A stretch of DNA of 64,000 nt from an uncultured Prevotellaceae bacterium (GCA_900316285.1 ONCG01000008.1:62001-126000), one strand, 5' to 3'. Shown: positions 16,043-25,170, counted from the first letter of the stretch. Program-made: numbers and translations. Notes: a model not told the origin generated them from the sequence alone.

Positions 16043-16648
16043 ATGAAGAGATCATTTTTTATTACATCCATGCTGGTATGCGCCATGATGCTTGCCACTC
16101 CGGCTTCGGCTCAAGAAGAGAATGGCTTTCAGAAGTTCAACGTAGTTGAGAACTTTGCCGACAACGGCTTCCAATGGTTCCGCGATGCACAGCTGTTGGC
16201 GGCAGGCAGCAAGGACGACGGCAGCCACTCGCCGGGCGCAAATGCAATGACGATTGGCTGGGGATCCATCGGAACACTTTGGCAGCGCACAGCCCTCACC
16301 GTCTATGTGGCTGAGAAGCGCTACACCAAAGAGTTCATGGACCAGAATGAGTATTTCACGGTGATGACCTTCGATGTTGCTGACAGCAAGATACTTGGCT
16401 ACATGGGCCAACACAGCGGGCGCGACGGCGACAAGGCCAAGGCGCTAGGGCTGCATACTGCCTATACCAAAAACGGAGCCCCCTACTACACCGAAGCCAC
16501 CATGGTCATCGAGTGTAAAACTATGTATGCTGCCCCCTTCGACCCGCAATATTTCAAGAGCGACGTGCCGAAGAACATGTATCGCCACTTCCCTGCCGGC
16601 ATTCATACGATGTATATCGGTGAGGTGGTGAACGCATGGAAGAAATAA
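16043..16648 (+). CDS. Flavin-reductase-like (split-barrel) protein with signal peptide
   Basis: 201 residues. MKRSFFITSMLVCAMMLATPASA is a clear signal peptide with cleavage after residue 23. The rest matches the flavin reductase-like FMN-binding split barrel: NAMTIGWGSIGTLW (flavin-binding strand), LTVYVAEKRYTKEF and HTAYTKNGAPYYTEA. Cytoplasmic relatives have no export signal, so this protein should act in the periplasm, perhaps as a flavin- or quinone-linked reductase. Substrate unknown. The next gene, 50 bases on, is a nitroreductase-family gene, so both may handle flavin chemistry. Confidence 0.85.
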   Translation: MKRSFFITSMLVCAMMLATPASAQEENGFQKFNVVENFADNGFQWFRDAQLLAAGSKDDGSHSPGANAMTIGWGSIGTLWQRTALTVYVAEKRYTKEFMDQNEYFTVMTFDVADSKILGYMGQHSGRDGDKAKALGLHTAYTKNGAPYYTEATMVIECKTMYAAPFDPQYFKSDVPKNMYRHFPAGIHTMYIGEVVNAWKK

Positions 16649-16698
16649 TGAAAAGCCCCTCACATAAGGCAATGTAAAACCAGAAGAATTCATAAGTT

Positions 16699-17196
16699 AT
16701 GGACTTCCTGAAACTAGTAAAAAATCGTTACAGCTGCAGGGCTTATGAGCCCCGCAACGTGGAGAAAGAAAAACTCGACTATGTCTTCGAGTGTGTGCGC
16801 TTCGCACCGTCTGCGGTGAATCGTCAGCCTTGGCGGTTCCGCATTGTTGAGAGCGATGCCGATCGGACGCTATTGCAGCGTTGCTACAACAGAGAGTGGT
16901 TTACTTCGGCACCCCTCTACGTCATCGCCTCTGTGCTGCATGACGAAGAATGGGTGCGCACTGACGGAAAGGCACACGGCGACATTGATATCGCCATCGC
17001 CGTAGAACACCTCTGCTTAGCTGCTGCCGAGCAAGGACTGGGCACCTGCTGGGTGTGCAATTTCGATGCTGCACTCTGCAAGCAACTCTTCTCACTCGGC
17101 GACAACGAAGAGCCAGCCGTGCTCATTCCCATCGGCTATCCTGCCGACGAACCCAAACAGAAGAAACGTAAGGCGATAGAAGAGATTATCGGCTGA
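16699..17196 (+). CDS. Nitroreductase-family flavoprotein
   Basis: 165 residues, a short single-domain member of the nitroreductase fold. Motifs: KNRYSCRAYEPRNVE (FMN-phosphate Arg-Ser-Arg region, here R-Y-S-C-R), RFAPSAVNRQPWRF and the C-terminal EHLCLAAAEQGLGTCWVCNF. It would reduce nitro compounds, quinones or flavins with NAD(P)H in the cytoplasm. It follows the flavin-reductase-like gene closely on the same strand and is likely co-transcribed. Confidence 0.9.
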   Translation: MDFLKLVKNRYSCRAYEPRNVEKEKLDYVFECVRFAPSAVNRQPWRFRIVESDADRTLLQRCYNREWFTSAPLYVIASVLHDEEWVRTDGKAHGDIDIAIAVEHLCLAAAEQGLGTCWVCNFDAALCKQLFSLGDNEEPAVLIPIGYPADEPKQKKRKAIEEIIG

Positions 17197-17332
17197 AAAG
17201 ACTGGAAAAACAAGCTATAGAACGGTCCCGATTGTTAATTTTGCTTAACGAATCGGCATTTCAACATACCATCTTTCCTCTTTTCAACTTTTCTTTGTAA
17301 TTTTGCAGGCGCTTTTGCGGAAAGATATCATT

Positions 17333-17420
17333 GGAGAGGTGCTCGAGTGGTTGAAGAGGCACGCCTGGAAAGCGTGTAACCGGCAAAACTGGTTCGCAGG
17401 TTCGAATCCTGTTCTCTCCG
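17333..17420 (+). tRNA. tRNA-Ser (anticodon GGA)
   Basis: An 88-base tRNA with acceptor stem GGAGAGG/TCTCTCC, D arm, anticodon stem CACGC/GCGTG with loop CTGGAAA (GGA at 17367-17369), a long class II variable arm (paired around CCGGCAAAACTGG) and T arm CAGG-TTCGAAT-CCTG. The discriminator is G and CCA is not encoded. It reads UCC and UCU serine codons. Confidence 0.97.
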
Positions 17421-17437
17421 CAACCTGCCAAAATGAA

Positions 17438-17473
17438 AGTCGTTAATCCTCAATGGGTTAGCGACTTTTTTTG
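17438..17473 (+). terminator. Terminator of tRNA-Ser
   Basis: AGTCGTTAATCC (17438-17449) pairs with GGGTTAGCGACT (17455-17466) with two G-T pairs, followed directly by TTTTTTTG. Confidence 0.85.
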
Positions 17474-17477
17474 TCTA

Positions 17478-17534
17478 TGTTCCCCAACTTTTCGTTTTTT
17501 TCGGGGAACATCTGGGGAACATTTTGGGAACATT
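17478..17534. repeat. GGGGAAC repeats after tRNA-Ser, possible attachment-site remnant
   Basis: One inverted (GTTCCCC, 17479-17485) and three direct copies (GGGGAAC at 17503 and 17514, GGGAAC at 17526) lie within 55 bases of the tRNA terminator, then GGGTATTCCAACCC. Tyrosine integrases often use tRNA 3' ends and bind short direct repeats, so this may be a scar of an integrated element. No integrase gene is present. Confidence 0.45.
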
Positions 17535-17860
17535 TTCAGGGGTATTCCAACCCAATTTTTCATCGGTTAAGCACCTAAATCAATTAACTACGATTAAAAA
17601 AGCATAAAAGTGACTGATTTTGCTTTCATTAGCGGTTTTTACTCTCTTTTTGTAGAATTTTATGTGTTTCTTCTATTTGCATGTACTTACCGACAAAGGG
17701 GGAATCGTCATACGATGTGCTTTGCACGTACTTCCATTGAATTGCTATTATTTTCTCCATTAGGCAACAATACCATTCACATTTGAAACCTAAGATTGGG
17801 CACTTGAGATTTTAAGCCATAGAGGCAAAACACAAATATATCTTTTAACGATGTAGTACT
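17535..17860. other. Gap with no recognised gene
   Basis: AT-rich DNA between the tRNA region and the esterase gene. No open frame of note, promoter or terminator was recognised. Confidence 0.6.
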
Positions 17861-18805
17861 TTATTTCTTACTCTGCTTGAATAACCAATCTCGGACCGCG
17901 GCAATCTTATAGCCATAGTCGAACGAGGCCATGTGCTCCATGGCACGCCCTGTTTCAGGAAGCACGCTTCCTGCTTCCCACTTGATGAAGTTGACGTTGC
18001 CGCCACGAGCAATCAACTCTTCTGCTAACCTCTCTTGTTCCGACGATGGAAGTTTTGCACTCCAACTTGCTGAGTCAACCCTTGCATTGTTCTCCTTCAG
18101 CACTTTCGTCAGGTCTTGCATACCGCCTGATGCCTTCTGATCGCCGCCAGCCACAATGTAGAAGAAATGCTTCTTGCCGAAGTTCTGCATCTTCGAGGTG
18201 TCCCACTGGCTGCTGACGAAGAGTGAGGCGGCAAAAAGGTCGGGATGCGTGATGTTGAAATAGAACGACATCATGCCTCCCATTGACTGCCCGGTGGTAT
18301 ACAGGCGGTTTGTATCTACATGGTATTCCTTGCAGACAGTCTGAAGCAGACGGATGGTCATCTCCACCTCGTCGGTGGTGCTCCAGTCATCCTGCACGGC
18401 CCAGTCGGTGTATTGTGGTACCAGCACAAATGAAGGATGCTCTTTCTGATCTCTGTCAGAAGCAAACTCCAAGGCACCGTAGCCTTGCGTGAGCGGAGCC
18501 GTCACCTCCTTGCCAGCGGTGCTGGCATCGGCCATGAAGAGCACCAGGGGAAGCTTCTCACCAGCCTCGGCCCCTTCAGGAATCAGCAGATTATACTCCA
18601 TAGTCTTTCCTGTCTGTTCGTCGTTGAAGGTGAATTGCTTGAACTTGCCCAGAGTCTCTTTCTTCAACGCCACGAAAACGCTATCAGAATCTTTGTTAAT
18701 CACCATGTGGCCACCTTGGCGAGGACCACGTTCACCGCCCTTCTTCTGGGCGCAGCCTGTCATGCATACAAAGCCTATTACGAGTATTAACGCTATCTTT
18801 CTCAT
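17861..18805 (-). CDS. Alpha/beta-hydrolase lipoprotein (esterase)
   Basis: 314 residues. Lipoprotein signal with lipid-modified cysteine at 18 (GFVCMTGC). The hydrolase domain (about 60-314) has the nucleophile elbow TGQSMGG with Ser174 and resembles polyhydroxybutyrate-depolymerase and feruloyl-esterase-like enzymes (NLLIPEGAEAGEKLPLVLFM, FNITHPDLFAA). It would sit on a membrane facing the periplasm or the outside and cleave ester bonds. It is the third gene of a minus-strand group with a tannase-like hydrolase and an MFS transporter, which points to ester-linked plant phenolics as substrate; that is inference. Confidence 0.85.
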   Translation of the reverse strand: MRKIALILVIGFVCMTGCAQKKGGERGPRQGGHMVINKDSDSVFVALKKETLGKFKQFTFNDEQTGKTMEYNLLIPEGAEAGEKLPLVLFMADASTAGKEVTAPLTQGYGALEFASDRDQKEHPSFVLVPQYTDWAVQDDWSTTDEVEMTIRLLQTVCKEYHVDTNRLYTTGQSMGGMMSFYFNITHPDLFAASLFVSSQWDTSKMQNFGKKHFFYIVAGGDQKASGGMQDLTKVLKENNARVDSASWSAKLPSSEQERLAEELIARGGNVNFIKWEAGSVLPETGRAMEHMASFDYGYKIAAVRDWLFKQSKK

Positions 18806-18842
18806 GTTATTTTTTATATTTACTGAAGTCTACTTGATTCAT

Positions 18843-20366
18843 CTATTTCGTGATTTCTGCTATCCACTGGAAAAGTTCATCGAGCGCATAATCGCCGCTA
18901 TGAGGACGATTCCAAGCAAGCAGGAAGTTAACGTCCTTGCCGGCATTCTGGAGCTTGGTAGCGAAATTGATGGGAACAGGGAAGGCCGTATCGCGATCCC
19001 GTGCTCCGTGACGAATATACCAATGTGGTGCGATGCTTGTCATGTCGTCACCGATAAAGCTCATGGGATTCATCAGACGCACGTTCTGACGGATGGCATC
19101 ACTGACGCTGGTTCCGTTCTTCTTAGCTGTAAAATCGGTGAAGTTCACGCGGCTACCAGTCTCGTCGCCAAACTCCTCATTTTCCCCACTGGCGTTGTTG
19201 ACGCCGTCTATCTGACTGTCGAAGGCTGGAACACCTTTCAAGGCTTGGGTAGTGACCACATAGTTCAGATACTTCTTCATGTTGAGGTCGGTGATGTATT
19301 CACCCACTTGCTTTCTGCCACCACGCATGGGACGCATTCCCTGTGGATGCTGGCCTCCCTGCATCTGCGGACGCTGACCTCCATTGATCGGAGCTGCAAA
19401 CATGCCTCCCGCTGAACTACTGAACGTGAAGCCAAGGCTGTCGGGTATATCCGCACCAGCATTTTTCGCAATCTGAGCCGCACGGATAAGTTCGCTCTTG
19501 ATAAAGTCAAGGTAGTTGTCTGCCGTCAGAGGTGTTCCGTCAGGTTTGTGGAGGTTCAGGCTTTTGAGATAGTCAGGGAACATGGCTGCCAGTTCTTTGG
19601 TATAACCCTTGTGCAAGTCATCGAGCGCCTGGCGTGAGTCAGTCTGCTGGAACAGCCATTCGTAGGCCATGTCGGCATGTTCGAGGTCGATGATGGGACA
19701 GTAGCATACGGAGGCGAACACATCATCGCGCTCGTCGGCTGCACCCATGGCTTTCAACAACGCGGCATATTCTGGATTGTTACCTGTTGCTCCCATCAGA
19801 GCCGACATGGCTCCGCCGGCACTCGTCCCGTCAGTGATGATACGCTCGGCATCGCCTGGCATTTGCCTGTCGAAATGGCGCAGATAGCGGATGGCTGCTT
19901 TCAGGTCGAGGATAGCCTTGGGTGCACGGCCTGTATAGACGGTCTGGCCCTTCTTCTCTCCCTTATGCGCCTTGGCGTATGCCTTATCAGCAACGATGGA
20001 GGAATTGCGGCCGCGAGTGCCAGGTATCACCACCACATAGCCTTCCTTCAGCGCCCTGCCCGTAGCATCGCCAGCCTGTGGCTGTGCTGCAGGAGAAGCC
20101 ATGTAGCCGCCGACGTAGGTACGGAGGAAAATCGGTGTCTGCTGTGTCGCTCCTTCCGGCACATACACATTGAGGAACTGGTAGGTGGAATCCTCAACGT
20201 TCGTCACATAGAACAGCCGCTCGTAGGCTGTATAGTTGACATTCGTGCCGTCATAGGCGGTCATCGACGACTTAACACCCGCATTGGCATCAAATGTCAA
20301 TGCGCTTTGTGCCGTTGCTCCCATGAAGAGACTGGCACCAACGAGAAAAGCAAATAACTTCTTCAT
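18843..20366 (-). CDS. Tannase-like secreted alpha/beta-hydrolase
   Basis: 507 residues with a signal peptide ending at GATAQ. The elbow is TDGTSAGGAMSALMGATGN with Ser182; the C-terminal part has YIRHGARDRDTAF (acid) and NRPHSGDYALDELFQWI (His489). These three motifs and their order match bacterial subtype-B tannases and related feruloyl esterases, which release gallic or hydroxycinnamic acid from esters. A Met/Gln/Gly-rich low-complexity loop (GGQRPQMQGGQHPQGMRP, about residues 332-350) is unusual and may be repeat-derived. Flanked by an MFS transporter 16 bases upstream and a second esterase 37 bases downstream. Confidence 0.83.
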   Translation of the reverse strand: MKKLFAFLVGASLFMGATAQSALTFDANAGVKSSMTAYDGTNVNYTAYERLFYVTNVEDSTYQFLNVYVPEGATQQTPIFLRTYVGGYMASPAAQPQAGDATGRALKEGYVVVIPGTRGRNSSIVADKAYAKAHKGEKKGQTVYTGRAPKAILDLKAAIRYLRHFDRQMPGDAERIITDGTSAGGAMSALMGATGNNPEYAALLKAMGAADERDDVFASVCYCPIIDLEHADMAYEWLFQQTDSRQALDDLHKGYTKELAAMFPDYLKSLNLHKPDGTPLTADNYLDFIKSELIRAAQIAKNAGADIPDSLGFTFSSSAGGMFAAPINGGQRPQMQGGQHPQGMRPMRGGRKQVGEYITDLNMKKYLNYVVTTQALKGVPAFDSQIDGVNNASGENEEFGDETGSRVNFTDFTAKKNGTSVSDAIRQNVRLMNPMSFIGDDMTSIAPHWYIRHGARDRDTAFPVPINFATKLQNAGKDVNFLLAWNRPHSGDYALDELFQWIAEITK

Positions 20367-20382
20367 AATATTATGTATTTGA

Positions 20383-21567
20383 TTATTGTTCTTTTACGAC
20401 TGGAGGCAGACTCTGAAAATGCCGTGTACTATAGACCTGAAGGAGGAATATCAGACAAAACACGATGCCTACCTTATATGGAGCCACGATGTCGTCGGCT
20501 CCGAAGAGTGCCTTTGACAGGGGCATGACTATCAGCGGAGAGATGAATTGTCCCAGATAGAGTGCTGCCGAAAGCAGGGGCATAACCGTTGTGGCGGAGT
20601 TCTTGCCGCCCTTGATGCTCGCGATGGTGTTCAGGTAGGGAACACCTACGCCGTTGGCCATTCCGATGAATGCCGAGCCAAGCACGGCCATAGACACCGA
20701 CGGCACAAGATAGGATGCATAGCCCAGCAGGAAAAGCAACGGGGCAAAGTACTTGATGCCCTGTCGGAAACGGTTCATCAGACTTCCGAAGGCAAGCCCG
20801 ACAAAGAAGGCCACTACGTCAAGCCCCACCATGATAGCGGTGATGACTTCCGTGGATAGAGCCTGCTGCTGGCTGGCAACAATGGCGAAATTGGTGGGGA
20901 ACACAAAGAATATTATCATCAGCAGAAGCATTCCGATGACAGAGGGGTGGAACTTCAGCAACTGCCGAGGTTGGAAGGGCACTCCGCGCTTGTTGGCACT
21001 GTCCAGCTGTTCGTCAGGCAGCCACAGCCACACCATCACCAGAGCTATCAGTCCCAGCAGATAGACCAAGAAGGCATAGTTCCACGCTATCGTAGAGAGC
21101 AGTCCTGCCAGCAGCGTTGCCACCACGCCTCCCATCTGGTTCATGGCTGCCGACAGCCCCATGAGCCTCGCCTGTTGCTCCGGCGGGAAATAATAGGCCA
21201 GCAGTCCCGTGGAAAGCGGCATGACGAGTCCGACGCTGACACCTAACAATGCTCGCATGGCAAGTAACAGGCTGATGTCGTCAACGAAGAAGCATCCGGC
21301 ACCAGCCACGACGTACAACAACAGTCCCGTTGTAGCTATGGCCCGCGTGCGAAGTACCCTACTAAGCGGTAAGAAAAAAAGGTTGGTGATGATGATCAGC
21401 AATGCCGGCATGCTGACGATAAACTGAACCAGCATCGCGGGCGCTTCACTGAAATGAGCCTTGATGATGCCCAACGCAGGGGCGATGGCGGCTCCGGCCA
21501 TCACGGTGAGCAGCGACATGGAAAGGATGGTAGCCGTCACTCGTCTTGATACATTTGTCTTTGTCAT
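20383..21567 (-). CDS. Major facilitator superfamily transporter
   Basis: 394 residues with about 12 membrane segments and a positive central loop (LDSANKRGVPFQPRQLLKFHPS, about 200). The motif between helices 2 and 3 (PLSRVLRTRAI) fits the drug:H+ antiporter-like MFS group. First gene of the operon, with a promoter at 21655-21662. Given the two esterases downstream it may import released aromatic acids or export toxic ones. Direction and substrate are unknown. Confidence 0.88.
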   Translation of the reverse strand: MTKTNVSRRVTATILSMSLLTVMAGAAIAPALGIIKAHFSEAPAMLVQFIVSMPALLIIITNLFFLPLSRVLRTRAIATTGLLLYVVAGAGCFFVDDISLLLAMRALLGVSVGLVMPLSTGLLAYYFPPEQQARLMGLSAAMNQMGGVVATLLAGLLSTIAWNYAFLVYLLGLIALVMVWLWLPDEQLDSANKRGVPFQPRQLLKFHPSVIGMLLLMIIFFVFPTNFAIVASQQQALSTEVITAIMVGLDVVAFFVGLAFGSLMNRFRQGIKYFAPLLFLLGYASYLVPSVSMAVLGSAFIGMANGVGVPYLNTIASIKGGKNSATTVMPLLSAALYLGQFISPLIVMPLSKALFGADDIVAPYKVGIVFCLIFLLQVYSTRHFQSLPPVVKEQ

Positions 21568-21654
21568 AATTCAATCGGAGTGATTCGCGAGCGGGTACAG
21601 GGTTTACCATTCTCACACAGTTCTACCAAACTGGCTCAACAAAAAAAACTTTTG

Positions 21655-21662
21655 CAAAGGTA
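21655..21662 (-). promoter_or_regulatory. Promoter of the MFS-esterase operon
   Basis: TACCTTTG on the minus strand, followed by GCAAAAG and a run of T; leader about 80 bases to the MFS start. Confidence 0.65.
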
Positions 21663-21877
21663 CGAGTAAGTGAGCAAAAAACCAAATTTATTTGAGTTTT
21701 TTTTCAACGAGAGTACCTTCGACGAGGGCCAAAGGTACGATAAAAAAGGGACAATTCCATGGGGAAAAGAACCCCAAAGGGGTCGCATGTGCTTCGCTCG
21801 GCTTTGCCGCTTTCGTAGCGAAGCACAGGTGACCTCTCCGAGGTCTTGTGCCCTCCCATTTCCTTCGGTTAGTTCTC
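21663..21877. repeat. Repeat-rich gap between MFS and DUF4923 genes
   Basis: Contains short palindromes GGGGAAAAGAACCCC and a GCTTCGCT...AGCGAAGC hairpin (about 21789-21824), then GACCTCTCCGAGGTC (about 21831-21845). These resemble the mini-hairpins found elsewhere in the window. No gene is supported. Confidence 0.6.
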
Positions 21878-22501
21878 TTATCTTGTGAGCTCAAAGCCTA
21901 CACGAGCACCGTTGGCACTCTTGGCGAGCTTGCTGACAGCCTGCACAGCAGCAGTGTTGCTGACCTTACCTTCTTTCTGAAGGATGTTGGCCATCTGCAT
22001 AGCGTCGAACATCAGACCCATTCCTTTCTCGGTCTTCGTCACGTTGCCCTTAATGGTCTCAGTAGCCGTCTTGAGGGTGATCTCACCATTTTGGGGGTTA
22101 TAAGCATAGGTTCCGCTGAATGGGATGCCGTTCACCTTGGCCGAGAACTTGTTGCCTTCAAGGAACGAGAACGAAGTGTTGCTACGATTGATGCCGATGT
22201 TGTTGTAGTTGCTTGCCAGCGACGAAGCAATGTTGGCTACCGTAGCAGCGCCACCGGCCTTTGTCAGGGCCTGTTCGGTTGTAAACGCAGCACTTGGAGC
22301 ATTGTAGTTCCAGCTACCCAGAAGGCTCGACTGGTCGAATGACATTCCGCCCAACAACACATTGCTCAACACACTGCCGAGCACAGCACCCAGCACATTG
22401 CCGGTTGTATTGGAGGAGGATGTATTTCCAAATCCCGTTGAAAAGCAGCTCGACAGCAATAGTGTCATAGCTGCAAGAAGTGTTAAAGTTGTTTTCTTCA
22501 T
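21878..22501 (-). CDS. Lipoprotein of the DUF4923 type
   Basis: 207 residues from MKKTTLTLLAAMTLLLSSC; upstream in-frame starts add a non-signal region and are rejected. Lipobox LLSSC gives a lipoprotein. A Gly/Ser/Asn-rich segment (GNVLGAVLGSVLSNVLLGG) precedes the beta-rich domain with GSWNYNAPSAAFTTEQAL and FSGTYAYNPQNGEITL. The match is to DUF4923, envelope proteins of unknown role in Bacteroidales. Single gene. Confidence 0.82.
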   Translation of the reverse strand: MKKTTLTLLAAMTLLLSSCFSTGFGNTSSSNTTGNVLGAVLGSVLSNVLLGGMSFDQSSLLGSWNYNAPSAAFTTEQALTKAGGAATVANIASSLASNYNNIGINRSNTSFSFLEGNKFSAKVNGIPFSGTYAYNPQNGEITLKTATETIKGNVTKTEKGMGLMFDAMQMANILQKEGKVSNTAAVQAVSKLAKSANGARVGFELTR

Positions 22502-22708
22502 ATTGCTATAGATGTTAATAGTGAATAGATTTGTCGTCACAAAATAACAGAAAAAAATTGAAATCTCCAAACATTTTTCAAATAATCTTTGCTGAAGATT
22601 CGCAAACTCCGCTTCCCAAGGGGTTCGCTCGGCCTTGCTGCACACCCTCCATTTGCCAAATTCATTTAAATATGTGCACGAAAATAGGAGGATATGCAGG
22701 AAAATTGT

Positions 22709-22716
22709 TATATTTG
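22709..22716 (+). promoter_or_regulatory. -7 element of the aminopeptidase gene
   Basis: TATATTTG followed by C, 42 bases before the chosen ATG at 22758. It also allows a start at 22728. Confidence 0.6.
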
Positions 22717-22757
22717 CGGTTGATTACATGATTAACATCGATATAGACTTTAGCAAT

Positions 22758-24041
22758 ATGGTTAACAAACTGCTTGATTTCCTGAATGCTTCGCCAGTGA
22801 ATTTCCTGGCAGCAAGAAACATTGCCACCCTTCTCGAAGAGGCTGGCTATCGTCGTTTTGACCCCCAGACGCCACTTGGAAAGGTCAAGGCTGGTGACAA
22901 ATTCTTTGTGACGAAGAACGATTCCTCGGTGTACGCCTTCCATATCGGACGCAAATCGCTGGCCGATGCCGGCTTCCGAATGATTTGTGCACACTGCGAC
23001 TCACCGACGTTCCGCATCAAGCCCAACGCTGAGATAACGTGTGAGGGAGGTATCGTGAAACTGAATACCGAGGTGTATGGTGGGCCTATCATGTCAACTT
23101 GGTTCGATCGTCCCCTAACGATTGCAGGACGCGTGGTTGTCAGGGGGAAAGATGCCCTCAATCCTGAGACGCTGCTGCTACACGTGAAGCGTCCATTGTT
23201 GCAGATTAGCAACCTCGCCATCCATTTTAACCGGCAGGTGAACGACGGTGTGAAGTTGAGCAAGCAGAAAGACATGCTGCCCATTCTTGGCATTGTCAGT
23301 GATGAACTGGAACGGGGCAATCTGCTCATGAACGTCATCTGCGAAGAACTAAAGACAACCCCAGAGAACATCCTTGACTTCGACCTCTATCTCGCCGATG
23401 CCACACCCGCTTGCACCTTTGGCGTTCACGATGAGTTCATCTCGTCCGGACGACTCGACGACCTCTCCATGTGTTTCGCAGGTTTGGAGGCGATGATTGC
23501 CACGAAGACAACTGCTATGACCAAGGTGCTGGCTATCTTTGACAATGAAGAGACCGGCTCGCAGACAAAGCAAGGTGCAGGCAGCCCCTTCCTCTCCACG
23601 ATGCTCAAGCGCATTGCGCTGGCTCAAAGCGGAAGCGAGGAAGCTTTCTATCAGGGCGTGGAGCGTGCGTTCATGATCTCGGCAGACAATGCCCATGCCT
23701 GGCATCCTAACTACAGCGAGAAGTACGATCCCACCAATCATCCCGTACTCGGCGGAGGACTGGTCATCAAGTTCAACGCCGCTCAGAAATATGCCAGCGA
23801 TGCCGTCTCGGCTGCCGTTTTCATGGAAATCTGCAAGGAGGCCGGTGTGCCCTGCCAGCGTTTTGTAAACCACTCCGATGTGGCTGGCGGCAGCACCCTT
23901 GGCAACATTCTTGCCTCGTCGATTCCCCTCCGTGGCGTCGACATGGGCAATGCCATCCTGGCAATGCATAGCTGCAGGGAAACAGGTAGCGCTGCCGACC
24001 ATGTCTACTGCGTAAAAGCTTTCTCTAAGTTTTTCAGCTAA
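22758..24041 (+). CDS. M18-family aspartyl aminopeptidase
   Basis: A 427-residue metallo-aminopeptidase that removes N-terminal acidic residues in the cytosol. MVNKLLDFLNASPVNF is the usual family start; an in-frame ATG at 22728 would add 10 residues. Zinc and catalytic residues lie in AHCDSPTFRI (His/Asp), RLDDLSM (bridging Asp), FDNEETGS (Glu-Glu), SADNAHAWHPN and the C-terminal NHSDVAGGSTLG (His). Length fits the family (about 430). Single gene with its own promoter. Confidence 0.95.
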   Translation: MVNKLLDFLNASPVNFLAARNIATLLEEAGYRRFDPQTPLGKVKAGDKFFVTKNDSSVYAFHIGRKSLADAGFRMICAHCDSPTFRIKPNAEITCEGGIVKLNTEVYGGPIMSTWFDRPLTIAGRVVVRGKDALNPETLLLHVKRPLLQISNLAIHFNRQVNDGVKLSKQKDMLPILGIVSDELERGNLLMNVICEELKTTPENILDFDLYLADATPACTFGVHDEFISSGRLDDLSMCFAGLEAMIATKTTAMTKVLAIFDNEETGSQTKQGAGSPFLSTMLKRIALAQSGSEEAFYQGVERAFMISADNAHAWHPNYSEKYDPTNHPVLGGGLVIKFNAAQKYASDAVSAAVFMEICKEAGVPCQRFVNHSDVAGGSTLGNILASSIPLRGVDMGNAILAMHSCRETGSAADHVYCVKAFSKFFS

Positions 24042-24180
24042 GAAAAGAAATGAAAAGACTTTCGCAAGTCGAAGGAATAAAGGTTTAAAGAGTATAAGGG
24101 GGAGAAAAGGGCATCACGCGGCTATGCCGCTTTCAGAACGAAGCGGGGACAGAAAGGGGCAATTGTCCTGCTGCTGACGG
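24042..24180. repeat. Dispersed TTTCGCAAG/AAAGGG repeat
   Basis: From about 24060, TTTCGCAAGTCGAAGGAATA followed by AAAGG/GAGAAAAGGG runs closely matches the reverse complement of 61070-61114 and resembles 27379-27428 and 60870-60930. The mini-hairpin GCGGCtatGCCGC follows at about 24118. No gene. Confidence 0.7.
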
Positions 24181-24216
24181 TTGACCACCCTGCGTGGTTC
24201 GGAATACGCTGGGTTG

Positions 24217-25170
24217 TCAACCGTCGGCAAGGGAGTTTTTCTCCATGTCGCGGCGACTCTTCGACTTGGTGACCAGCCATACGCCCACGAACACCAGCAG
24301 CACGGCGAGGCCCTGCGTGGGTTTGAAGACACCCATGCCCGTGAGCACCGTTACGGCTACGGCCACTGCCGGCTGAACGTAGTTATAGATGGACACTACC
24401 GTAGGACGGAGCACCTTCTGCGCCGTGACGATGAGCAGATAGCCCACGAACGTGCCGAACACTACAACATAGCCTGCCTCAAGCCACGACCTCAGCGGAA
24501 CCGCCTGCCAGTCGGTCTGTGCGACGTGGCTCAGCGTGAATGGCCAAACCAGTATGGTTGCCCAAAGAAACATCCAGCGGTTGACGGTGACGATGTCGTA
24601 TTTCTTGATGAATCGATTGAACAGCGAAAGGAACAGTGCGTAAGATAGCTGAGCACACATCACCAACACATCGCCACGCACATCGCCGACCTTCGCATCT
24701 GCTGCGTTGACACTGGTCAGTACCAGCGTTAATGCACCAGCGCAGCCCACGGCCACGCCACCCGCCTTCTTCCAGGTGATGGGTTCCCTGAGGATGAGAA
24801 ACGATAGGATCATGGCAAAAATCGGCATCGATGTCGTCACGATGCTCGCATTCACGGGTGAGGTGATGCTGAGTCCGATGGTGAAGCAACACTGGTTGCA
24901 CACCAGTCCAAACACTGCTGCGCCGGCAAAGGTCAGCCTGTCGCGAAGGGGTACGTGCGGCAGCGACTCGCCCCGACGACGCTTCACGAACATCATCACA
25001 AACGTCGTCAGCCAGAATAGGATGGCACCACCCATCACACGAAACGACACCATCGTGATGCCATCCAGTCCGTGCGTCATAGCATCCTTGCCCAGTGGTG
25101 CCATCAGTCCCCAGATGGCGCAAGCGGCAAAAATGCTCAGGTGAGCCTCCAATGCTTTGTTTTTCTCCAT
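24217..25170 (-). CDS. EamA/DMT-superfamily transporter
   Basis: 317 residues from MEKNKALEAHLSIF; the longer TTG-initiated reading at 25203 overlaps the promoter and is rejected. Ten membrane segments form two EamA repeats (about 10-150 and 165-300), including AACAIWGLMAPLGKDA, SPVNASIVTTSMPIFAMILSF and VQPAVAVAVTVLTGMGVF. Typical of metabolite exporters of the drug/metabolite family; substrate unknown. Confidence 0.9.
   Translation of the reverse strand: MEKNKALEAHLSIFAACAIWGLMAPLGKDAMTHGLDGITMVSFRVMGGAILFWLTTFVMMFVKRRRGESLPHVPLRDRLTFAGAAVFGLVCNQCCFTIGLSITSPVNASIVTTSMPIFAMILSFLILREPITWKKAGGVAVGCAGALTLVLTSVNAADAKVGDVRGDVLVMCAQLSYALFLSLFNRFIKKYDIVTVNRWMFLWATILVWPFTLSHVAQTDWQAVPLRSWLEAGYVVVFGTFVGYLLIVTAQKVLRPTVVSIYNYVQPAVAVAVTVLTGMGVFKPTQGLAVLLVFVGVWLVTKSKSRRDMEKNSLADG

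Noticed and set aside
17478-17560. Active integrative element
   Set aside because: Only short repeats remain; no integrase, mobilisation gene or second attachment site is visible.
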